This document shows positions 1 to 7,875 of a stretch of 64,000 nt of DNA, piece by piece (position 1 is the first letter of the stretch; each line of letters opens with the position of its first letter). The position numbers and the translations under genes were made by a program. The notes beneath the pieces are model-generated. The model searched no databases, was not told the origin of the DNA, and saw only the letters and a list, made by a program, of their open reading frames with translations. Source of the DNA: Humibacillus xanthopallidus (lineage in GTDB: Bacteria; Actinomycetota; Actinomycetes; Actinomycetales; Dermatophilaceae); contig NZ_VFQF01000003.1 of assembly GCF_006717145.1 (NCBI RefSeq), positions 1,178,001 to 1,242,000 of the forward strand, given 5' to 3'.

Positions 1-1639
1 CGTCGACGATCCGGTAGGCGTAGCCCTGCTCGGCGAGGAAGCGCTGGCGGTGCGCGGCGAAGTCCGCGTCGACCGTGTCGCGCGAGACGATCGTGTAGAA
101 GTGCGCCGTGCGCCCGTCGCCCTTGGGGCGCAGCACGCGTCCGAGGCGCTGCGCCTCCTCCTGCCGCGAGCCGAAGGTGCCGCTGATCTGGATCGCGACG
201 CTCGCCTCGGGCAGGTCGATGGAGAAGTTCGCGACCTTGCTGACGACGAGCGTCGTGATCTCGCCGGTGCGGAACGCGTCGTAGAGCCGCTGGCGCTCGC
301 GCACCGTCGTCTCGCCGGTGATGACGTCGGCGCCGAGGCGCTCGGCCACCTCGTGCAGCTGGTCGAGGTACTGCCCGATGACGAGCGTCGGCTCCCCGGT
401 ATGCCGCAGGGCGAGCTTCTCGATGACCGGCAGCTTCGCGTCGGAGCACGACGCGAGGCGGTAGCGCTCCTCGGGCTCGCTCACGGCATACGCGAGGCGT
501 TGGCCCTCGGGGAGGCTGACCCGCACCTCGACGCAGTCGGCGGGAGCGATGTAGCCCTGCGCCTCGATGTCCTTCCACGGGGCGTCGAAGCGCTTGGGGC
601 CGATGAGGCTGAAGACGTCGGCCTCGCGGCCGTCCTCGCGCACGAGGGTCGCGGTGAGGCCGAGCCGGCGGCGCGCCTGCAGGTCTGCGGTCATGCGGAA
701 GATCGGCGCGGGCAGGAGGTGCACCTCGTCGTAGACGACGAGGCCCCAGTCGCGCGCGTCGAGCAGGTCGAGGTGGGTGTAGACGCCCTTCCGCCGGGTC
801 GTCAGCACCTGGTAGGTCGCGATGGTGACGGGGCGGATCTCCTTGCGGGCGCCGGAGTACTCGCCGATCTCGTCCTCGGTCAGGGTGGTGCGCTTCAGCA
901 GCTCGTCCTTCCACTGCCGCGCGCTCACGGTGTTGGTGACGAGGATGAGGGTCGTCGCCTTGGCCGCCGCCATCGCGCCGGCGCCCACGAGGGTCTTGCC
1001 GGCGCCGCAGGGCAGCACGACGACGCCGGAGCCGCCGTGCCAGAAGCCGTCGACGGCGTGCTGCTGGTAGGGCCGCAGGTGCCAGCCGTCCTGCTGGAGG
1101 TCGATGGGGTGCGCCTCGCCGTCGACGTAGCCGGCGAGGTCCTCCGCTGGCCAGCCGACCTTGAGCAGCTCCTGCTTGAGCGTGCCGCGCTCGCTCGGGT
1201 GCACGACGACGGCAAGGTCGTCGAGTCGCTCGCCGACGAGGGGGCGGATCTTCTTGTGCCGCAGGACCTCTTCGAGCACGGGGCGGTCGGTGGTGCGCAG
1301 CACGAGGCGGGTGCCCTCGGCGGAGTCCGCGAGGCCCTCCTTCTCGAGGGTGAGCCGTCCGTAACGGTCCATCGTGTCGGCCACGTCGACGAGCAGGGCG
1401 TGCGGGACGGCATACCTGCTGTGGGTCATGAGGGCGTCGACGACCTGCTCGGCGTCGTGCCCGGCGGCGCGCGCGTTCCACAGGCCGAGCGGCGTGATCC
1501 GGTAGGTGTGGACGTGCTCGGGGGCGCGCTCGAGCTCGGCGAACGGCGCGATGGCGCGGCGTGCGGCCTCGGCCTTCGGGTGGTCGACCTCGAGGAGGAG
1601 GGTCTTGTCGCTCTGGACGATCAGGGGTCCGTCATTCAT
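1..1639 (-). CDS. DNA repair helicase XPB (3' end outside window)
   Basis: Superfamily 2 DNA helicase of the XPB/ERCC3 family, an ATP-dependent 3'-5' unwinding enzyme placed in nucleotide excision repair. It is read from ATG at 1639 leftwards; 546 codons are visible and the reading frame is still open at base 1, so only a short C-terminal tail appears to be missing (actinobacterial members are about 550 residues). Visible motifs are the Walker A lysine K215 (GKTLVGAG), the XPB-type DEVH box at residues 304-307 followed by LLPAP, a GLTATLVREDGR motif III, and a C-terminal QEEAQRLGRVLRPK motif VI. The N-terminal 150 residues carry the actinobacterial signature beginning NDGPLIVQSDKTLLLEVD. It diverges from the HMG-CoA lyase gene and lies near a LigD-type phosphoesterase and an XPB/Ssl2-like protein, a repair-themed neighbourhood. 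Family assignment is very secure; the pathway role in bacteria is inferred from the family. Confidence 0.96.
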   Translation of the reverse strand, partial: MNDGPLIVQSDKTLLLEVDHPKAEAARRAIAPFAELERAPEHVHTYRITPLGLWNARAAGHDAEQVVDALMTHSRYAVPHALLVDVADTMDRYGRLTLEKEGLADSAEGTRLVLRTTDRPVLEEVLRHKKIRPLVGERLDDLAVVVHPSERGTLKQELLKVGWPAEDLAGYVDGEAHPIDLQQDGWHLRPYQQHAVDGFWHGGSGVVVLPCGAGKTLVGAGAMAAAKATTLILVTNTVSARQWKDELLKRTTLTEDEIGEYSGARKEIRPVTIATYQVLTTRRKGVYTHLDLLDARDWGLVVYDEVHLLPAPIFRMTADLQARRRLGLTATLVREDGREADVFSLIGPKRFDAPWKDIEAQGYIAPADCVEVRVSLPEGQRLAYAVSEPEERYRLASCSDAKLPVIEKLALRHTGEPTLVIGQYLDQLHEVAERLGADVITGETTVRERQRLYDAFRTGEITTLVVSKVANFSIDLPEASVAIQISGTFGSRQEEAQRLGRVLRPKGDGRTAHFYTIVSRDTVDADFAAHRQRFLAEQGYAYRIVD

Positions 1640-1709
1640 CGACTCGTCCAACCGTGCGAGGCGTGCGGGTGTTCCCGAGGGGCGAGGTCACGCCTGACAG
1701 TATGGGTGC

Positions 1710-2642
1710 ATGCGATCCCCACAGGTGGAGGCGGCGACGGGGCTGCCCCCGAAGGTGACGATCTACGAGGTCGGTCCGCGCGACGGGCTGCAGAACGAGA
1801 AGACGATCGTGCCGGCCGCGACGAAGGTCGAGTTCATCCGGCGGCTCGAGGCGGCGGGGCTCGGCACGATCGAGACGACGTCGTTCGTGCCGGCGAGGTG
1901 GGTGCCGCAGATGGGCGACGCCGAGGACGTGCTGGCCGGTCTGGGGCCTGACGGGCTGGGCCGCCGGCGACCCGCTCTCGTGCCCAACGAGCGCGGGCTC
2001 GACCGCGCGCAGGAGCTGGGCGTGCAGGCGATCGCGATCTTCGGCTCGGCCACCGAGACCTTCGCGCAGAAGAACCTCAACCGGTCGGTGACCGAGCAGT
2101 TCGCGATGTTCGCGCCGGTCGTGGAGCGCGCGCTCGCGGGCGGCATGTGGGTGCGTGCCTACGTCTCGATGTGCTTCGGCGACCCGTGGGAGGGGCCGGT
2201 GCCGGTCGATCAGGTCGTCGACACGGCCGAGCAGCTCATGGACCTCGGCTGCCACGAGCTGAGCCTCGGCGACACGATCGGCGTCGGCACGACCGGGCAC
2301 GTGCACCGGCTTCTCGAGGCGCTCGGCGCGCGCGGCATCGGCACCGACCGTGTCGCCGTGCACTTCCACGACACCTACGGCCAGGCGCTCGCCAACACGA
2401 TGGCGGCCCTGCGCGACGGGGTGTCGGTCGTCGACGCGGCGGCCGGCGGGCTCGGCGGCTGCCCCTACGCGAAGTCGGCCACCGGCAACCTCGCCACCGA
2501 GGACCTCGTCTGGGCCCTGCACGGTGCGGGCGTCGAGACCGGGGTCGACCTCGACGCGCTCGTCGAGACGTCGGTCTGGATGGCCGGCCAGCTCGGCCGC
2601 CCGTCGCCGAGCAACGTCGTGCGTGCCCTCGCCGGCGCCTGA
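1710..2642 (+). CDS. hydroxymethylglutaryl-CoA lyase
   Basis: Predicted 3-hydroxy-3-methylglutaryl-CoA lyase (DRE-TIM metallolyase family), which splits HMG-CoA into acetoacetate and acetyl-CoA in leucine catabolism. The 310-residue product has the usual length. The N-terminal motif YEVGPRDGLQNE carries the metal-binding Asp and catalytic Arg; TSFVPARWVPQM and the C-terminal GGLGGCPYAKSATGN follow, the latter containing the conserved Cys of the flexible active-site loop. VHFHDTYGQ supplies metal-binding histidines. ATG at 1710 is chosen because the next in-frame starts would cut the first strand. It stands alone: no acyl-CoA dehydrogenase or carboxylase gene of leucine degradation is next to it, so the pathway role rests on the family only. 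The gene ahead on the opposite strand is the XPB helicase, with 70 bp between the starts. Confidence 0.93.
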   Translation: MRSPQVEAATGLPPKVTIYEVGPRDGLQNEKTIVPAATKVEFIRRLEAAGLGTIETTSFVPARWVPQMGDAEDVLAGLGPDGLGRRRPALVPNERGLDRAQELGVQAIAIFGSATETFAQKNLNRSVTEQFAMFAPVVERALAGGMWVRAYVSMCFGDPWEGPVPVDQVVDTAEQLMDLGCHELSLGDTIGVGTTGHVHRLLEALGARGIGTDRVAVHFHDTYGQALANTMAALRDGVSVVDAAAGGLGGCPYAKSATGNLATEDLVWALHGAGVETGVDLDALVETSVWMAGQLGRPSPSNVVRALAGA

Positions 2643-2650
2643 CCCGCTCG

Positions 2651-3040
2651 TCAGCCGGAGGGCTGGTCCTTGGTCAGGTGCAGCAGCCAGTCGCGGTCGG
2701 TGCGGATCAGCGCGTAGCGCCGCGAGCCGGTGCGGCCGTGGAGCACGAGGACGACCCGGTGGTCGTCGCGCGACTCCTCCTCCCACCAGCCGGTGTCGGC
2801 GATCGACTTGTGCTCGTCGGTGAAGCCGAGGTGGTCCATCGCGTGGTCGTCGACCGCGACGGCGAGGCGGTCGTGGCGGCTCGACGTCGGCAGCCCCTTG
2901 GGCACCGCCCACGAGCGCAGCACGCCGTCCTCCTCGAGCCGCAGGTCGAAGTGGGGCCGCGGCTTGCGGTGGTCGTGGAGGACGTATGCCGGCCGGTGGC
3001 CCCCGCGCCCGAGCTCGCCGTCGTCTCTTCCCGGTGCCAC
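2651..3040 (-). CDS. stand-alone LigD-type 3'-phosphoesterase domain protein
   Basis: A 129-residue protein consisting of essentially one domain, the DNA-polymerase/ligase LigD N-terminal phosphoesterase (PE) fold, which trims 3'-phosphates or 3'-ribonucleotides from DNA ends during end repair. The hallmark VLHDHRKPRPHFDLRLE lies near the N terminus and contains the conserved His and Asp residues of the metal/phosphate site; SWAVPKG follows. The usual fusion partners (ATP-dependent ligase and primase/polymerase) are absent, as in other free-standing PE proteins. The start is GTG at 3040, six bases after the stop of the XPB/Ssl2-like gene, so the two are likely co-transcribed. Family assignment is strong; the substrate is inferred. 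Confidence 0.85.
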   Translation of the reverse strand: MAPGRDDGELGRGGHRPAYVLHDHRKPRPHFDLRLEEDGVLRSWAVPKGLPTSSRHDRLAVAVDDHAMDHLGFTDEHKSIADTGWWEEESRDDHRVVLVLHGRTGSRRYALIRTDRDWLLHLTKDQPSG

Positions 3041-3046
3041 CGTCGC

Positions 3047-5458
3047 TCAGCCCTCGAGCGTGGCGCCGGTGATGCGGTGGACCGAGAAGGTGCGCTCGTG
3101 TCCGGCGTCGTCCTTGGCCCAGACCCGGCCACCCTCGACCCGCTCGGGGTGGATGAGGTGCCGCGTCGTGATGCCCACCTGGTCGGACAGCCCGATCCAC
3201 ACGCCGTGGTGCTCGGCGACGGCGTCACGCAGCAGGGCGAGCGTGACGACGGGGTCGGTCGCGGGGATGCTCGGCCCGGAGCGCTGGTCGTGCTCGGCGC
3301 GCCGGTCGGCGGCGGTCGCCTCTGCCGCGCGGAGCGACTCCACGAGGCCGCGCGTCGTCTCGAGGTCGACCGGTGACACGACGGGTGCGGGCCCGCGACG
3401 CCGCGTGCCTGCCCGCCGCTTGGGGGCCTCGGCGTGCACGACGGTGCCGTCGCGGCCCTCGTGCACCGGTGCGAAACCATGCTCGCGGAGCAGGTCGATG
3501 AGCACTCGTGGGTCGGCCGACGACACGAGCACCGTCGGCGCGAGCCGCCGCAGCTGCAGCGCGGCGAGGTCGCGCGAGGCGAGCATCGTGTCGAGCACCG
3601 CCTCGTCGTCGGAGCGGATGTATGCCGCCGCGCCGCCGATGCGCGTCTGCCCGTGCCGCCGCGCGACGTCCGACACGAGGTACTCGAGCGGCTGGGGCAC
3701 GGGCGTCCGGCTCGACCGGCGCACGGTCTCGATCACCTCCGCCGAGGTCCAGCCGGCGTCGAGCGCGCGGCGCACCGACTCGGGGGTGAAGCGGTAGACG
3801 GTCGCGCCACCACGCGACTCGACGTCGGCCGCGAGGCGCATGAAGGCCCCGAGCGACCCGATGAGGGGCCCGGGCGCGACGGCGGTGAGGTCGGCCTGCA
3901 CGAGCACGTGGTCGACGGGGGCCGGCAGGTGCGCTGACATCGCGGCTGCCACCGCGTGGAGGGCCTCCCCGCGCGTCTGCCCGTTCGAGGTGATCGCGCC
4001 ACCGACGGTGCTGCCGCCATCACCTCGACGCGCGACCGGCCCCCCGCGGTTCGAGGTGATGCCGCCACCGACAGTGCCCCCGCGATCACCTCGAATCGGG
4101 GACGGGGTGGCGGGGAAGGCGGTGTCGACGAGCGCTCGGCCTGCCTCCGAGAGGGCGCCGCGACCGGTGACGCCGAGCCACTCCGCCTCGCGCAGCACCG
4201 CCTCGACGGCCTCGCCGAGCACCGCGGCCGACCGGCTCGGGCGGCGCCAGGCGAGCCGGTCGCGCAGCGAGCTGGCGTCGGGCGCCTGCCCCGGGTCGAG
4301 CGTGGCCAGCTCGCGCAGGACGTCGCGACGCACGCCGCGGATCGCGGGCCACTGCACGTCGGGCCCGAGCACGTTGGCCGGGCCGGTGCCGGTGGAGCGC
4401 CGACCGACGAGGTGCGGTGCCCGCGTCGAGCCGGCCCAGGCGAGGGCGAGCGTCGCCCAGCGCTCCCCGGCGTCGACCGAGGGCCAGTCGTCGATCTCGG
4501 CCGTGGGGGCCCAGACGGGCACGATCTCGCCGTCGTCGGCGACGAGCCCGGCGGCATACGCCACCTCGACGACGAAGGCGGTGCGCTCGGCCGTGACGTC
4601 GAGCCGCTGCTGCGTGAGGCGCAGGTCGCGCACCGCGACGCCGCCGGCGCGCAGCACGCGAGGCGGGTCGGCGCCCCACATCGCGGCGAGCTCGTCGACC
4701 TGCGTCAGCAGCTCGCTGGCCGAGCCACCGGCCGCTGCGTCGACGAGCGAGGCGCCCCGCGAGTCGAGGGCGGGCGGCTCGAGCTCCGGTGTGCGGTGCA
4801 GCCGCCCCTCGCGGAGCACGAGGCCGACCTCGCGCGGCAGCGCCACGCGGTCGACCGACACGGGCAGCAGGAGGTGGTGCTCGATGAGCCAGCGGGCCGT
4901 GGTGCGCCCGGCGGAGCCGGTCGGCAGCACACCGAGGGCGGGCCCCCACGTCATCTTCTCGAGCATCGCCCGGGAGTCGTCGGGGGCCTCGGCGAGCGTC
5001 GCCCGCAGCTCCTCGGCGGTCGGCACGCGCGAGGCGAGGTCGGGCCGCAGCTCGGCCAGCGGCGCCCCGAGGCCGGAGATGGACGAGCCGAAGACCTCGG
5101 GCACGGTGCGCACGACGTGCTCGCCGTCGCCGGCCCGCCAGACGAGCGCGGCGGTCCACAGGTCGCCGAGGTGCGAGGCGACGACGGCCTCGTCGGCCCC
5201 GCCGAGCAGCGTCGCGAGGTCGGTCACCGAGGCGCCGTCGCCCGCGACGACGAGCGCCTCGAGCACCTGCAGGTGGCCGCGGTCGAGCGCCTCGACCGCC
5301 CGCTGGACGCTGGCCCTCGTGCCCGCGCGCGCGGCGAGGCTCGTGAGGTCAGCCGGCGAGGGCCTCGCGAGGTCGGGGCGGGCGAGCACGAGGTCGACGA
5401 GCTGCGCGTCGGTGCGCGCGCGGATGTCGTCGGCCCGGCTGCGGCTCGAGGTGGCCAT
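3047..5458 (-). CDS. helicase-associated (XPB/Ssl2-like) domain protein
   Basis: An 803-residue protein of the actinobacterial 'helicase-associated domain' / XPB-Ssl2-like family, usually encoded close to the XPB helicase as here. It has no Walker A or DEAD box, so it is not an active helicase by itself. The N-terminal 200 residues are helical (winged-helix-like repeats); the C-terminal third (about residues 530-760) carries the conserved region ending with VSPVDLETTRGLVESLRAAE and a WYL-like segment after it (HGVWIGLSDQVGITTRHLIHPERV). Around residues 455-490 a low-complexity insertion contains two in-frame copies of a hairpin repeat (3984-4093), each encoding a (G)GAITSN-like string. The ATG at 5458 is preceded at 6 nt by a TAGGTT -10 box, suggesting a leaderless mRNA. 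Function is unknown; a partner role for XPB is inferred from linkage. Confidence 0.85.
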   Translation of the reverse strand: MATSSRSRADDIRARTDAQLVDLVLARPDLARPSPADLTSLAARAGTRASVQRAVEALDRGHLQVLEALVVAGDGASVTDLATLLGGADEAVVASHLGDLWTAALVWRAGDGEHVVRTVPEVFGSSISGLGAPLAELRPDLASRVPTAEELRATLAEAPDDSRAMLEKMTWGPALGVLPTGSAGRTTARWLIEHHLLLPVSVDRVALPREVGLVLREGRLHRTPELEPPALDSRGASLVDAAAGGSASELLTQVDELAAMWGADPPRVLRAGGVAVRDLRLTQQRLDVTAERTAFVVEVAYAAGLVADDGEIVPVWAPTAEIDDWPSVDAGERWATLALAWAGSTRAPHLVGRRSTGTGPANVLGPDVQWPAIRGVRRDVLRELATLDPGQAPDASSLRDRLAWRRPSRSAAVLGEAVEAVLREAEWLGVTGRGALSEAGRALVDTAFPATPSPIRGDRGGTVGGGITSNRGGPVARRGDGGSTVGGAITSNGQTRGEALHAVAAAMSAHLPAPVDHVLVQADLTAVAPGPLIGSLGAFMRLAADVESRGGATVYRFTPESVRRALDAGWTSAEVIETVRRSSRTPVPQPLEYLVSDVARRHGQTRIGGAAAYIRSDDEAVLDTMLASRDLAALQLRRLAPTVLVSSADPRVLIDLLREHGFAPVHEGRDGTVVHAEAPKRRAGTRRRGPAPVVSPVDLETTRGLVESLRAAEATAADRRAEHDQRSGPSIPATDPVVTLALLRDAVAEHHGVWIGLSDQVGITTRHLIHPERVEGGRVWAKDDAGHERTFSVHRITGATLEG
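3984..4028. repeat. hairpin repeat family A, copy 1
   Basis: A 45-bp element bounded by TTCGAGGTGAT and ATCACCTCGA (inverted arms, 25-bp GC-rich centre). It sits in frame inside the XPB/Ssl2-like gene and is separated by 21 bp from a second copy. The same arms recur at 18453-18501, so this is a dispersed element and not a local coincidence. Confidence 0.75.
4050..4093. repeat. hairpin repeat family A, copy 2
   Basis: Second in-frame copy with arms TTCGAGGTGAT and ATCACCTCGAA. Its centre resembles copy 1 (CCGCCACCGACAGTG against GCGCCACCGACGGTG), so the pair probably arose by local duplication. It adds a Gly/Thr/Ser-rich insertion to the host protein without breaking the frame. Confidence 0.75.
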
Positions 5459-5549
5459 CCCTCCAACCTACTGGCCCCGGCGCGACGCGCCGTGCCTGAA
5501 TGCTGTCGTGGCCCTGCCGCGTGCAGCGACGGCCGATACCGTGGGCGCC

Positions 5550-6497
5550 ATGAGCGCCCTGCACCCCGAGCTGACCGGGGCCTCCGACCCCGAGGCCGCC
5601 CTGCCCACCGGCCAGCAGTGGGTCATCGGCCACGGCCCGTTCGAGGCGACCGTGGTCGAGGTCGGTGGCGGCCTGCGCACGCTGACCCGCGACGGCGTGG
5701 ACCTCGTCGCCGGCTACGCGGCGCAGGAGCGGTGCGCGTCCGGGCGGGGCCAGCAGCTCATGCCCTGGCCCAACCGCATCCGAGACGGTCGCTACACCTT
5801 CGCGGGCACGGAGCAGCAGCTGCCGCTCACCGAGGTACCGCTGCGCAACGCGAGCCACGGTCTCGTCCGCTGGGCGCTGTGGGAGCTCGTCGAGATGGAG
5901 GACTCGTGGCTGACCGTGGGCTACCGCCTGCACCCGCAGCCCGGCTGGGAGCACTTCCTCGACCTGCGCACGACCTACGCCCTCGACGACTCGGGCCTCA
6001 CCGTCACGACGGCCGCCCGCAACGTCGGCCCCGCCCCGGCCCCCTTCGGCTACGGCGCCCACCCCTACCTCGCGACGGGTGACACGCCCCTCGACGACAT
6101 CGAGGTGCGCATCCCGGCCCGCGAGTGGGTCGAGGTCGACGACCGGCTGCTGCCGGTCGGGCGCCACCCGGTGCCCGGCAGCGACTACGACTTCCTCGAG
6201 CGCCACCGGGTCGGCGCGCACGACCTCGACACCGCCTACACCGATGTCGCGCGGGACGCCGACGGGATGTGGCGCTGCACCGTCGCGTCGGCCGACCGCA
6301 CGGTGACCCTGTGGGCCGACGAGTCGTTCGGGTGGCTCCAGGTCTTCACCGCGATCGCCCGCGACCAGAAGGGGGTCCCCGGGGTCGCCGTCGAGCCGAT
6401 GTCGTGCCCGGCAGACGCCTTCAACTCGACCGAGTCGCTCGTCGTGCTCGAGCCCGGCGACGAGTGGACCGGCACCTGGGGCATCACCCCGGACTGA
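5550..6497 (+). CDS. aldose 1-epimerase family protein
   Basis: A 315-residue GalM-like protein of the galactose mutarotase superfamily, which interconverts alpha and beta anomers of sugars. The conserved features are present: GRGQQLMPWPNRIRDGRY, the histidine in NASHGLVRW, the second histidine in FGYGAHPYL, and the catalytic glutamate in AVEPMSCPADAFN. This variant, common in actinobacteria, is the 'aldose 1-epimerase family' subgroup, so the real sugar could be a hexose-6-phosphate or another aldose. ATG at 5550 was chosen because a TACCGT -10 box ends 7 nt upstream (leaderless) and the conserved region begins soon after; a much longer open frame upstream is only antisense to the neighbouring gene. 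The last 14 bp overlap the 3' end of the convergent SRPBCC gene. Confidence 0.9.
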   Translation: MSALHPELTGASDPEAALPTGQQWVIGHGPFEATVVEVGGGLRTLTRDGVDLVAGYAAQERCASGRGQQLMPWPNRIRDGRYTFAGTEQQLPLTEVPLRNASHGLVRWALWELVEMEDSWLTVGYRLHPQPGWEHFLDLRTTYALDDSGLTVTTAARNVGPAPAPFGYGAHPYLATGDTPLDDIEVRIPAREWVEVDDRLLPVGRHPVPGSDYDFLERHRVGAHDLDTAYTDVARDADGMWRCTVASADRTVTLWADESFGWLQVFTAIARDQKGVPGVAVEPMSCPADAFNSTESLVVLEPGDEWTGTWGITPD

Positions 6498-6975
6498 CCG
6501 CGCCTGCCACGAGCACGTCAGAGGTCTCCTCGAGGGCCTGCCGGGCGTAGCCGCGCCACAGCCGGCCGACGAGCGGCAGGACGCGGGCGGCATACCCCGA
6601 CGTGGGGTGTAGGACCCACGACCACGTGACGAGCACGCCCGTGCCGACGGGCGCGAAGGCCCAGCGCCCCTCGACCCCGCTGACGAGCGGACGCAGCGGA
6701 CCGGTGATGTCGGTGAGCCGGTAGGCGAAGTGGTGCGGCCGCACGACCTCGGTCAGCTGCTCGCGCATCGTGCCGCCGTCGGTGAGCACGATGGTGCGCG
6801 TCTGTCCGACCTCGCCCCACGTGCCGGCCTGGTCGCGCACCTCCCGGATCGGAGGCAGGGGCCCGTAGCGGCGCGACATGAGCTCGGTGAGCGGGTGGGG
6901 GAGCAGGTGGTCGAACGCCGCCTCGACCTTGACGGGGATGGCGCGCGACGACTCGAGGTGCAGGGCAGTGGCCAT
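6484..6975 (-). CDS. SRPBCC family protein (START-like fold)
   Basis: A 163-residue protein with the pattern of the SRPBCC/polyketide-cyclase-like fold, a deep hydrophobic-ligand cavity. The N-terminal SSRAIPVKVEAAFDHLLPHPL strand-helix start and the C-terminal long helix (AARVLPLVGRLWRGYARQALEET) are typical. There are no catalytic residues to assign a reaction, so ligand and role are unknown. A TAGGGT -10 box (6981-6986 on the complement) lies 5 nt before the ATG, suggesting leaderless translation. It converges on the aldose-epimerase gene and overlaps it by 14 bp. No signal peptide or membrane segment is seen. Confidence 0.8.
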   Translation of the reverse strand: MATALHLESSRAIPVKVEAAFDHLLPHPLTELMSRRYGPLPPIREVRDQAGTWGEVGQTRTIVLTDGGTMREQLTEVVRPHHFAYRLTDITGPLRPLVSGVEGRWAFAPVGTGVLVTWSWVLHPTSGYAARVLPLVGRLWRGYARQALEETSDVLVAGAVSPG

Positions 6976-6996
6976 GCCCCACCCTACGAGTGCACG

Positions 6997-7875
6997 TCAG
7001 ACGTCGCGGCGACGCAGCGCCACGCCTGCTGCCACGACCGCTGCGACGAGCCACACCGCGTAGACGACCGCCCCCGTGCCCGGGCTGAGCAGGTTGTCGC
7101 GGGCGACGACCGTCGTGAATGCCGAACCCGCCTGCGACGGAAGGTAACCCACGGCGTCCTTCCAGTCGTCGGGCAGCAGCAGCGACGCGAAGCCCGGCAC
7201 CACGAGAATGAGCCCGATCAGCGAACCCACGCCGAAGCCGATGCTGCGGGTCAGCAGACCGAGGCAGATGCCGATGACGCCGATGCCGACGAGGTAGGCG
7301 GCGGTGCCGAGCACGGCACGGGGCACGCCGGGGTCCGACCAGTCCGCCGTGGCAGCGTTGCCGTTGTCGAGGACGGCGGTGCCGCCGAGGTAGGCGCCGA
7401 GCGTCGAGACGAGCACGACGACCCCAGTGACGGCGACGAAGACGACGATGCGGGCGGCGAGGACCGGCAGCCGACGGGGCACCGCTGCCATCGTGGTGCG
7501 CACCATGCCGCTGCCGTACTCCCGCACCCCGACCAGCACGCCCAGCACGCCGATGACCAGCACGGCGAGCGTCTGGCCGGCGAGCACGATGGTCAGCGGG
7601 TCGGTGCCGCTGAGGCCAGGTCCTCCGCCGGCTGGCCCGGGCGCGCTGACCGAGCCGGTGGACGTGCCGGCAGCGATGAGCCCGATGCCGACCATGACGA
7701 CGACGATCGAGGCCAGGGTCCAGAGGTTGGCGCGCACCGTCACGAAGCGGATCCACTCCGAGTGGACGACCCGAGTCCAGGTCATGCGGTAGCCGGCGGA
7801 CGCAGCACGTGGCGCAGGCGCCTCGGCGACGAGCCCATCGGAGGTGCTGGCGTCGCTGGCGGTGTCGGTGCTCAT
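6997..7875 (-). CDS. ABC transporter permease (ABC-2 type)
   Basis: A 292-residue integral membrane protein, the permease of an ABC-2-type exporter. After a hydrophilic 30-residue N terminus (Thr/Ser/Asp-rich) there are about six hydrophobic segments: near residues 55-75, 100-125, 145-170, 195-215, 220-240 and 265-285. The region VLVGVREYGSGMVRTTMAAVPRRLPVLAARI is the cytoplasmic coupling stretch seen in bacteriocin/antibiotic exporter permeases. ATG at 7875 overlaps the stop of the ATPase gene (ATGA), so the two are translationally coupled and form one transporter. Next to them is a sensor kinase/response regulator pair that may control it. Substrate is unknown; a role in drug or lantibiotic resistance is an inference from arrangement only. 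Confidence 0.88.
   Translation of the reverse strand: MSTDTASDASTSDGLVAEAPAPRAASAGYRMTWTRVVHSEWIRFVTVRANLWTLASIVVVMVGIGLIAAGTSTGSVSAPGPAGGGPGLSGTDPLTIVLAGQTLAVLVIGVLGVLVGVREYGSGMVRTTMAAVPRRLPVLAARIVVFVAVTGVVVLVSTLGAYLGGTAVLDNGNAATADWSDPGVPRAVLGTAAYLVGIGVIGICLGLLTRSIGFGVGSLIGLILVVPGFASLLLPDDWKDAVGYLPSQAGSAFTTVVARDNLLSPGTGAVVYAVWLVAAVVAAGVALRRRDV

Noticed and set aside
5-45. Premature end of the XPB gene at the window start
   Set aside because: The frame is open at base 1 and the C-terminal motif VSRDTVDADFAAHRQRF is intact, so this is a window cut and not a truncation.
50-1951. Long open frame on the plus strand over the XPB gene
   Set aside because: It is antisense to the clearly conserved XPB helicase; high GC content keeps shadow frames open. 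Its protein is Arg/Gly/Asp-rich with no recognisable domain.
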